Assembly: GCA_951394405.1 (NCBI GenBank)
Contig: OX596346.1
Span: 434,001 to 498,000 of the forward strand
DNA length: 64,000 nt
Source: Coprinellus micaceus
Taxonomy: Eukaryota > Basidiomycota > Agaricomycetes > Agaricales > Psathyrellaceae
Reading direction: 5' to 3'
Notes under the pieces: generated by a model
Databases searched by the model: none
Told to the model about the DNA's origin: nothing
Seen by the model: only the letters and a program-made list of their open reading frames with translations
Program-made: the position numbers and the translations under genes
In this document: positions 53,163 to 62,270 of the stretch, one piece after another
Position numbering within the stretch: the stretch's first letter is position 1
Layout of the letters: each line of letters starts with the position of its first letter

Positions 53163-53904
53163 GACAGAAGAGGGGAGTAGCAATGCACGAAATTGTAAGT
53201 TCATTCAAGGACTGTGCAGTGACTACTCTACTTACGAACGAACGAGCAGAAGGCGACTGCCAATAACTACGAATCGTTTAGAAGGGACTCAAATTACGAG
53301 ATTCTCTTCTGCTCCTCGGAGCTCTCTTTCCTCACTGTAGGAAAACCTATTCATTTATGCGTGAGGGCGCCCTAACCTTGAAATAAGGATACAAGATTCC
53401 CTTCGACCATTTCCCCATACGCATGCTCGCCCTTGGACTTAAAGTAAGCATATGTCAGAATAAACTCGGAATAAAGCATACAAAAGGGTGTCTCCGAGAT
53501 GCAGGATAAAATACGGGTAATCGGCTGCGCACTTGCGCTATATTTCCGTGGTGTGTGAGGGGCACAACGATTCGGCTCTTTCCCAGCTCCGAGCCCGTAC
53601 ACCCTGATGCGCAACCGTCCCGTCACGTCGCAGCTCTCTCGCTGGAAAGTGTGTTCGTATACAGCTATGAACACCCTATCTCGTCTCGAGTGATGCCAAT
53701 GTGTCGACACAGTGACCGGTTGGGGGAATAGTTTGTACGCATTGGACGGTCCCAGTCTCCGCCCATGCCCAGGGTATGGGATTCTGGAGCATGCTTCCCG
53801 TGAGAGACCATCGGGGGACTCATAATAGCTCATCTGAAGCCCTCGTGCGGAGGGATACCCCAAGCAAGGGGGAACGGCACTTGGGCGCTTATTGTACCAC
53901 GGCC
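53163..53904. other. DUF-6 3' flank with a unit-specific insert
   Basis: After about 200 bp of common flank, 53372-53863 is open on the minus strand for 163 codons (for example DRVFIAVYEHTFQRESCDVT). It has no counterpart in the other units and no recognised family; it may be chance or an old insertion. Confidence 0.4.
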
Positions 53905-53935
53905 ATCTTATCTTATCGGAACCGATGACTCAGCG
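53905..53935 (+). promoter_or_regulatory. Double-GATA plus TGACTCAG box upstream of SOD-I
   Basis: ATCTTATCTTATCGGAACCG is followed by TGACTCA at 53926-53932. The sequence up to this point is almost the same as at SOD-A. Confidence 0.55.
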
Positions 53936-54289
53936 ACAATTTCTTCTCACAGACCTCTGGATGATGACGTTGGGCGCTGCTCTTGTTCTCTCCCGCTTAC
54001 GCTCGTACGAGCGGGTGACCGAAGAAACCATTTACCTCTGCCTCCTCTATTCCCTTCTTGATGCAGGATGCGACCGTACGGTGGCTCAACTCAAGACGGT
54101 CATCGAAACCTTGGTCTCGAGGACGGAGAAATGGTGGATGGGTAGGGAAGCTGCTCGAAGAAGTGCGTCACTTCATACTCTGACCCTCCACCCCTTCGCT
54201 CTGTGTTCCCACGTGTATTACTTCTATGGACACCCGGCCATACTCAATAACACACAGGCGGCATCTTCCACACTCGAGCAAGCGAGCTC

Positions 54290-55310
54290 GCGAGTAGCTC
54301 CGCTCCGCCTACGACGCCCTCCATCAAGCAGCAGGTCATGAACCTACACTAAACGAGGCATCTCGAAACGTACGCAACCGGCGTTCAAGTTCTTGACTGG
54401 GAGGGATCGGTCTCTAATCCAAGCCATTGCCTGCTTCACGCCGCACCCAATTACCTCTCTAGGACTCGGCTGGTTCCTCGCCCGCTGTCCCGCTCGACTG
54501 ACCCTTCGCCCGGGTTAAGAACCTGCCCGGCTAACGCCTCGCAGGCTCCGCCAACCTATCCCCTTACGGAGGAACCTCGCACCCTCTGTCATCGCCAGCA
54601 AAACCGGGCGTATCCTCGAGGACGAGACCACGAAGCGGACTACTGACGACGCCTCTGGATCGCTCGATATCCTCATGAAGGTGTCTGACCGTGCGACGCT
54701 GGGGATTGAGATGTATGAGTGGAGCTGACTCGCGAGTTCTTTCGTTCCTTCGAGTGAGAGAGCGAATTGTGCGAGTGCGAAGAATAGAATGCTAACGGAC
54801 AGCGCAAGGAAGCCACACCCCAGTCAAGCCTCGAGATCTCCACCACCGCCAAGCAAGACCCCCTGAGCCGCGTCCCCGTCATCGGCGTTGGGATTTGGGA
54901 GCATGGGTTCTACCTTCAGTACTTGAACGTGAAGGCCGACGTGAGTTTCCTCTTCTTGCTTTCCTCCCTTCATTTCGCTATCGAGACCTGTGCTACCTTC
55001 GCGGCGAGTGCGCGCTATCCTCGCCTCGTCCCATCTACTCGACTCCAACATACTTCACTCCGCATTCTTCTTCCCGAGGCTACATTGGCAGTCTCTCCTT
55101 CATTCTCTCACCCCCTTCAACACCGCTTCGGGTTACCATGTTGCACTCTCGTTTGGTCGTCTGTTGTGCGATCCTCAATTCCCTTCGCCGACCCGAGTTC
55201 GCGCTGACATCTCCCATATCTCCAGTACCCCACGGCTCCCTCGCACGCCGTCAACCTCGAGGAGGCTGAGTCCCATTGCGTTGAGGCGTCGGAACGTCGA
55301 GGCTCCAAGG
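54290..55310 (+). pseudogene. SOD-I: Fe/Mn superoxide dismutase copy with Asp ligand changed to Gly
   Basis: Exon 1 is only recognisable by TACGACGCCCTC-like remnants at about 54308. Exon 2 (about 54535-54717) has RLAGSANLSPYG in place of the His-ligand motif, and is frameshifted. Exon 3 (about 54805-54940) is open in one frame: [20 protein letters not shown], then [17 protein letters not shown]. The metal-ligand Asp of VDIWEH has become Gly. Exon 4 (from about 55226) reads YPTAPSHAVNLEEAESHCVE without a family C-terminus. It cannot encode an active enzyme. Confidence 0.75.
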
Positions 55311-56233
55311 AACCGTCTACAGTATATCGTACCGACGAGGTCAGTTATTTACTGCTATGTCGAAGCGTTCGGCGGGCAGAGCTAACGCAAAAGGGATCAG
55401 GTGGATGTACTGGGGGATTATGAACTGGGCGAAGGAACTGAATGGAATATGAAGGCGTGTTAGTACAAAGGGAAATGCAATCGTTTCGGGCTCCCTCTGT
55501 GGGTACGGCTGAGGATGTGTCAAGTCGTTCAACGGCAAGTAAGGGTGTGACGTGTTTTCCTTCGCTAACCGACGCGATGCTGTTTCAGGGCTCAACCCCT
55601 CACTACATGCGGTCCACCGTCGCCCTCTTTCAGGCTACAACTTTCTCTCACTCCGCCCTTTCAGGGGTACACCTCTGGGGGCCGTACCCTAGCCAAACCC
55701 GGTCTTGGGTCGAATCATGCTGATCCCGCTCGAGGCATCTAATATGGGCGCCTTCCCGCAATCAACGCCTCCCGCTCCCGCTGGGACGGGTGGGACCCAC
55801 AGACAAGATATGTGGGTCCTAGTTGGGTATGAATCTCAGAGAACAGAAGGGCAGTGGTCTTCCATCTTCCATTGGAACCGGAACAGAACGGAGCTCTGGA
55901 TGAGATCGACGCTAGAGGATCGGAAGGTGGATAATTCCAGTGCAAAGCAGTGCCTCTTCTAACCCCTGTCGGAGAAATGGTAGCCCTCGCCTTGAACATC
56001 GCGTTTGCCTCGCTTGGCATGAATGTCATGAGTGCGCCCTCCCGAGCTAGAATCGTTTCCTGACTTTATTTGCGTCGCTGGCTCAACTGCGCCAAGCACG
56101 GTTTTAGCGGATTGTCCGAGTACCTGGATCTTGATACGGGCGCTAATCACATTCACCTTCGGGAATCTTTGATAGAGATGTAGGTTCTTCCGAACATCAC
56201 TCCAGAAGCACTTAAGGCCCTTGCGCAGAGGTG
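55311..56233. other. SOD-I 3' flank, no gene seen
   Basis: Includes the SOD 3' flank remnant (ATGGAATATGAAGGCGTGTT) and otherwise no supported feature. Confidence 0.4.
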
Positions 56234-56240
56234 TTATAAG
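56234..56240 (+). promoter_or_regulatory. TATA-like box of DUF6533 copy 7
   Basis: TTATAAG lies about 90 bp before the ATG, followed by TTCTGGCTCATAGAGACC as in copy 1. Confidence 0.55.
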
Positions 56241-56329
56241 TTGAGTTTCTGGCTCATAGAGACCCCCGCCGCCCCGTACCACGTTTCTTGGCTGACCGTA
56301 TCTAAACGCTTTCAATTACACCGAGCAAG

Positions 56330-58226
56330 ATGGCTGTATCAGCAGAGCAAATCCAAGAGCTCGCAGACGCTGTCGCCATGTGGAGGATGGAAGAAGTACG
56401 CATTTACTGCATTTATGGTTGAATCTCAGGGTTACCGATCAGCGATGGTAGTATCTATACAGTGCGTACCTACGAGGAAAGCCGAATGTCAAAGCTGACC
56501 TGACCTGTGAATAGCTTCTTTCTTTTGCCTCTATGTGAGTTCTAATAACCCACCTTGCTTACAACCATCTGAATCGAGACCTCCAAAGGTGTATTACGTT
56601 TTAACGACCCTAGCCGAAGAAGTATGTGCGCCCCTCACTCTGGTGGTCCCGCGTTCTGACACTCCCATCGCTAGGTTTCGATTATTCTCCCTCAAAAGTG
56701 GGGTCGAGGAAAGATGCTGTACATGACTATCCGATATGGGCTAGTGATTTACATCGCTCTTCAGTTTGTCAGTGAGTCGAAGGCGACCAATGTGATGGTC
56801 GGTTCGCTTCTACTGACCGCTCATCTCTCCCTACCAAGGCGACTACCGAAATTATTTCTCGATACCCCCAAACGTGAGGTCGCTGAACTTGGTGTCATAT
56901 ACCCCAGCTAATTCCCCTTGAACTTCGCAGGCTTGCAAGGCGCTGTGGCTCATTTATAATGGTGCGTTTTGCCACCCGTTTCAAGACTCAGGGGGCTAGT
57001 GCTCATATCGCATGGAATAGTGATACGCTACAGCATTAGCTTAGCGTGCGATTGTGAGCCCTAAGGTCACCCTGCTCCTTGGGCGCGCTCGAGCCTCTGA
57101 CCGTAGTTTTACTGGCGCTATGTCTCGGTGCCGTTCTTCAGTCAAAGTTGCTCTACCTTGTTGCAACTGTCATTCTTTCCTGTGTGCGTAGGCCTTGTAA
57201 GAGTCCTTTCCTTCGCTGCACCATTCTGACCCTGAAACAGGGCATTCCATTTGTCAATGCCGTCCTCTCCCTGGCATCGAGCTTTCAATATCCAGGTAAG
57301 TAAGGAGCAGAGGCCAATCGTGACGGTACGAAACTCACACACACGTCTTTCTAAGCGGAACCCGTATCCCCCATCGACGCTGAATTGGGTTACCCGTGCT
57401 ATGCTGTCTCGATTGAGCAATTGTCCGAGCAGACGATTGGGTGGGTTGGACGTGACATTCGCGCATATGCAAACCTTGTAGCGACTACCGGTACGTCACT
57501 CTAAGTACCACTGCTGGAGAACGGTAGATGATTGACATTTGGGCACAGTCCTAACTCTGTTGGGTATTGTTACCCTACTTCGTCGCTACAAGGATCAGGA
57601 TGGTCGCTTGGTCCAGGTTGTACGTCGCGATGGCGGTATCCACTATCTGACTCTCTTAGGTTGGTCGACTCAGCGCCTTCATACGTTCCGTGTTATTGAC
57701 AATTCCCAACACGCAACAAATAGCCATCAGGATGACCGGCGCCGTCACCCAGACTCCTTCAGTCATGTCGGTCCGTTGCAACGGACACGAGCATTTAAGT
57801 TACACATTAACATTTATTCCAGCTTTCAGAGTTAGATAGTAGCTCGGTGATTACGTGAGTCCTCCAGGTTGTCATATGGTGACCGCGTTGTTAGCTAAGA
57901 TTAGGCGTTAGACTTGTGGCGATGTGCGCAGGCGCGATCTTTGCTCGACAATCTCCTAACCCTAATTCTACAGGGCAAACGCTGTCGTAATCCCAATCCT
58001 CGCCCAACGACTCCTCATCAACATGCGCAAGGTCGATTACATGGGCTCGGAGCCCCTCGCATCCAAGCTCCTTTTCGCACCCCCGGCCCCTGGATCAGAA
58101 GATGATGTCGAAGGCGATGCCGACTCCTTCGAGATGGCAGGCGAGCCTTCTGGCCTTCATCGTCGAGGGGCGGGGGGTGAGGGGTCCGAGGTACGTGAGG
58201 AGCGACAGGGGAGTAACAATGCGTGA
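56330..58226 (+). CDS. DUF6533-type multipass membrane protein, copy 7 (intact, 348 residues)
   Basis: Exons: 56330-56395, 56515-56534, 56579-56621, 56675-56771, 56839-56873, 56931-56961, 57021-57053, 57107-57183, 57241-57295, 57356-57490, 57549-57659, 57724-57770, 57823-57854, 57912-57923, 57974-58226. All joins keep frame. Core PPKVYYVLTTLAEE, then LPQKWGRGKMLYMTIRYG, with membrane segments in exon 4 (LVIYIALQF), exon 8 (LLALCLGAVLQSKLLYLVAT) and exon 9. Exon 10 has ELGYPCY, exon 11 VVRRDGGIHYLTLL, and the tail GSEDDVEGDADSFEM. With copy 2 it is the clearest representative of the ancestral gene. Function unknown; a multipass membrane protein is inferred from hydrophobicity. Confidence 0.8.
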
Positions 58227-59056
58227 ACTGGTGAGTTCATTCGGGATCCAAGCAGCGACACACTTACTTACGAATCCGAGTAATGCAAACAGGAGGCGCT
58301 CTGCTCGACAGGAATCCGTTCACCGACGACTTCCAATCGTCGGACAACGGCTCATAATCAAATCCTTTCGTATTTATGTGTCCCGGACTTCTGAGTAAGA
58401 AGGACGTATAGTATCCGTTCGACCGAAGATGATTCTCCATTTAATCCAGCGTATTATTTGTATCTGGGCCCCCGGTAAAATTATCTTGGTCTATTGGTGT
58501 CAAAGTGTTGACGATTTAAAGACGGATTCCATGGTAAACTACGCTGTGCTGGGGTACCAGAGGTGGTAGCATGGGGACCAGGTGCAAAGCTCAATATCCC
58601 AGTCCATTATAGGTCATATTACAAGTAAAGATGCGTAATATAGGCGACAAATGCGTTAATTGAGCTTCACATCTCACCGGCCTCGCCTCTGCTCCCGCAC
58701 TCTCTTTCTCGTAGGTAACGGCGTCCAAGGTTCGAAATTGCGGCGTTTCCCTAAGGGTGTCCATTAACTCGAAGTTTGCGGAGAAGAGCGCATGGGACTG
58801 AAATAAATTCAGGCGTACCTTTCTTGAAGGCCGTAGCTGAGCCTTCTCTCAGGGCGAGCCGCCAGAGAAGCACGGAAGTTGATTCCCATCGGTTTGCCTG
58901 TATTGCAGAATGCCAGCCATAGCGGACGGCAGGCTGGGTGGGAAACGGTACGAGCCAGTTAAATGTGATTTTGAATCCCCCTACGCATGAGCCATTCCCC
59001 CGAAGAATTATATTGTGCATACGAACGGCGCTTGGGCGCCTATTTTGTGAGTCCCA
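58227..59056. other. DUF-7 3' flank and intergenic
   Basis: The first 190 bp resemble other 3' flanks. 58751-59020 has a minus-strand open frame of 89 codons with no recognised family. The string GGCGCTTGGGCGCCTATTTT (about 59025) precedes the next box. Confidence 0.4.
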
Positions 59057-59086
59057 TCTTATCTTATCTCATCTGATGACTCAGCA
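59057..59086 (+). promoter_or_regulatory. Double-GATA plus TGACTCAGCA box upstream of SOD-J
   Basis: ATCTTATCTTATCTC is followed by TGACTCAGCA at 59077-59086. Confidence 0.55.
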
Positions 59087-59989
59087 AGATCCCTTCACAC
59101 GAACTCGCAGGTGATGACGTTGTGTGCTTCCACCACATTCCGCCCTACCTGTTCTTCCACGAGCTCAGGATGACATTCAATCAAGCTCACGCCAATATGG
59201 GTGCCCAGTGCCCACAGCTTCGGGTAGACAGACAATGGTTGGACTAAACCAGTCCTCCTGGGTCTAACTCGCCAGGGCTCGACAAGGGTACCCATTCTGG
59301 ATTCACCTCGTCGTGCTGGGTGGTCAATGTCAACGCAACCCCCGCGCCGCAGGGACCATAGTATTTCTTCAACCTTTCTGGGTAGACGAATGGCAGAATG
59401 TTGGGCGAGTGTTTTGGGGGTTCTTCGGAAACTACAACTTCGGGAGTCAAGAGGACGTTCAGAAGAGCAATCAGAAGCGTCGCTGCGCCGTCGAATGGCC
59501 AGGCCGTCCAGCCTCCGCGTCTCCTCTTCTCCCCTACCCCTTCGCTTCAGTGGCCTGTTCAGCATCACATGCCGCTTTGAAGGCAGCCGCTGTCCCGCCT
59601 GACTCCGCCGCTGTTGGCCGAGCATTGCCATCCCGAACGGAACTTCCCCCTTTGTCCATCGCCTCACCTACCGACCCATATTGACCGCTCCCCACCCTGG
59701 AAGAAGTCAGCGGCACATCCATGCGTGCTGTGTACGCCCCCTTGATTCGGCCCATCTCAGTGGGTTCAACGCTGCGAATGTAGATCACAGCCGCCGTTCG
59801 CCCTCCTGCCCTCCTTGATTCCCCCTTCCCTCTCTCTTCTCGCGCGCCCATCTTCTCAGCCGCCCTCCAGAAATCAAGATATCCAACACGTCCTCACCCC
59901 TCCCCCGTTCCTACGACATTCCATCCTTGCCTCGACCGACCAACGCTGACAGTCCACCACATCGAGTCCCACCAGACCTCTGTCGACGA

Positions 59990-60906
59990 ACTCAAATCCA
60001 CGGACGCTCTCTACGTCCAGCCTGGGACCCCAGAGGAGAGGATCACCAAGCACGCGGAATTCACGTTCAACGGAAGAGGTACGTGCAAATCCTCTTGCGC
60101 GATGATAGCTCAGTATCTAATCTAAAGTACGTTCGGCCTATGCGTCACCCCCCTTACGCCGTTGCGCTGGTCCCCTATGTCTCTGCCTAGTCCTATGCCT
60201 TATCCCCCTCCGCTGCCGCTAAGAAGTGTACTGGCGGTGTCGCCAAGGATGGTCCCCGGAACCAAGTTACCTCACTCGATAACCTCGAGAACTGGTTCAG
60301 CGAAGCGACGCTTGGGAATCATGAGTTCGGGTGAGGATGGCTCGAACACCCAGACTAAGCACCTCGAAATCGCTACTACCGCCAACCGAGACCTGCGTAT
60401 TCCCCATCATTGGTGGAGATATGTGGGAGCATGCTTTTCACCTCCAGTACTCGAACGTCAAGGCCGACGTGAGTGTCCTTTATTCGTGATTTCTCTCTCT
60501 TTCCTGCATTCTCTTCCGCCTCATCACTTCTTCTTTCATCCCGTCAATGAGACCCGCACTCTCGCGTCGACTCGGCATTTTCTTCATTCCGCCTTTCCCT
60601 TCCAATTCCATTCTCCTGCACGACACTGCTCACTCGGTCCCCTACAATTGTTGCCGTTTCAAACTTCGCGCTTTCATTTTCGTTTATTCCTCGATTTTCG
60701 TTCGTCCGTTCTTCGATCTCGTCTCGGCAGCCCTTCCACGTCCTTTCACCATTCACCCTTCTTTGATACTGGCCCATCCGTTCTCCGCCACCCCTTCCTC
60801 AAACCTTGAACCTTATCGTTCTGGGTTACGCTCCTTTGCGAATCACACGCTGACCCCTACCCCCGCACAGTACCTAACCGCCATCCTTGGCGCTACCAAA
60901 TTCTAG
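59990..60906 (+). pseudogene. SOD-J: Fe/Mn superoxide dismutase remnant
   Basis: Exon 1 keeps only its end, EERITKHAEFTFNGRG (to about 60079, GTACGT donor). Exon 2 has lost the His-ligand motif and starts LSPSAAAKKCTGGVAKDG, then SLDNLENWFSEATLG and a stop before GWL. Exon 3 reads [17 protein letters not shown], then a shift, with GGDMWEHAFHLQYSNVKAD in another frame (end about 60468, GTGAGT). Exon 4 (from about 60871) is cut short: YLTAILGATKF and a stop. Intron positions match the other copies. Confidence 0.75.
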
Positions 60907-62166
60907 GAGGATGAGGTGAGCATGTTCCGGCATGGGACATAGTCGGGACAGAGAGCCGAGTCGAGCGCGGAAGGCGATTGGTCGGGAGGGGGGAGAATTG
61001 CAGGAACACGACTTCGAGTGTATGCGGATGATGAACAATCGATTGGAATGGGCGTCTGATTAACTGTGGGGGATGCTGTGGATTTAGTGAACCCTTGTGC
61101 GACAAATATGCGCTGGGTTGATGCCCGCGTTCCCAAGAGCCCAGGACGTGGCCTTTCCCTGGTCAGGGTTCTCACCAATTGTTCGCCCGTGTTCCAACTC
61201 CCATTCGTCGTGCCGTGTGTTGGGTGGGGTGTCTTCCATCGCGGGAGGTCTCCGTCCTGAGGTTTATTGACCAGGGCGTAGCTCGGAATCCCCGTCGGCG
61301 TGTACTGTGTACATTACTGGGGCGGTGTCGGTCAGCTTCGATCTTCTTGAGTCAATCCACCGATCTCCATCCATCTGCCTCACCTTCTCTTACTCTCGTT
61401 CAATTACGCCGTTGGGAATGCCATCCCTCGCGCTCTGATTTTAGATACTTTAAGGTACTTTCGTACGGGCTTCCTGACTGATGGTACTAGCGAGAGCGTA
61501 GAGCTTAAACATGCTCGCGAGCCCCTATCGGAGTTGGACCCAGTCAGCGAATTCCACAGCCTGAGTGACATTAGGAGCTTCCATTTTTCACTCCCCTCAC
61601 ATCCATTTTGGCTTGCTTGATATCTAAAGGAAGAGAAGGACATTCGCACATTGGTCTCCGAAGGAGGGGTGGAACCATTCTCGAAGATGGGAAGGGTCGG
61701 GGCTGCAGTATAATTCTACTCCATCCCCGCCCCATGGATGACTACCCCTTCGATGGCCTGGCCTCCTGGTTTCTAAAACGCAACCACCTGCATACCCAGC
61801 GAGTGCGAGACATCGCTCCATCTCAGTCTTCTTTCTAATCGGGACATTGTCGGCGGTAAGTAAGGGACTTCGAGCTTGAGCGCGAAGGCATCCCCACAGC
61901 GGAGGGAAGGTGCAAATATGTGCTACTCCCGATATGAAAGGTTTCAGGCTGATCCCGGCGGTCGTGGTAGCGTTCGTTCGGAATCAAGGGCCACCCTCGC
62001 AGCGCGATGCCTGACCCGGAGATCAGATACTATCACGTACTGAAGAACGAGAGGTGGCCAAAAGGGTTCGCAATACTCGAGTGACTTCCACACTATAGCG
62101 CTTTTGAGATGGATGCCGACGCAACGAGATCTACTCTCAGTGATCCCCGGCGCTTAAGCATTCGTG
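60907..62166. other. SOD-J 3' flank and intergenic stretch
   Basis: 61620-61990 shares strings with 44570-45310, showing the same shared intergenic block in two units. No gene is supported. Confidence 0.45.
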
Positions 62167-62173
62167 CTATAAC
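62167..62173 (+). promoter_or_regulatory. Weak TATA-like box of DUF6533 copy 8
   Basis: CTATAAC lies about 98 bp before the ATG, at the position of the TATA boxes of the other copies. Confidence 0.4.
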
Positions 62174-62270
62174 TTAGAGTCCTGGCTCGCGGGGCCCGCC
62201 ACTGCCTCACCGCCTCACCGCACATTTCCCTCCTCATCACCCTCGACCTCCCGTTTTTATATTAAAGAAG

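Noticed and set aside
53372..53863. A 163-residue minus-strand protein
   Set aside because: No recognised motif, absent from the equivalent place in all other units, and no supporting promoter or splice evidence; kept only as a low-interest finding.
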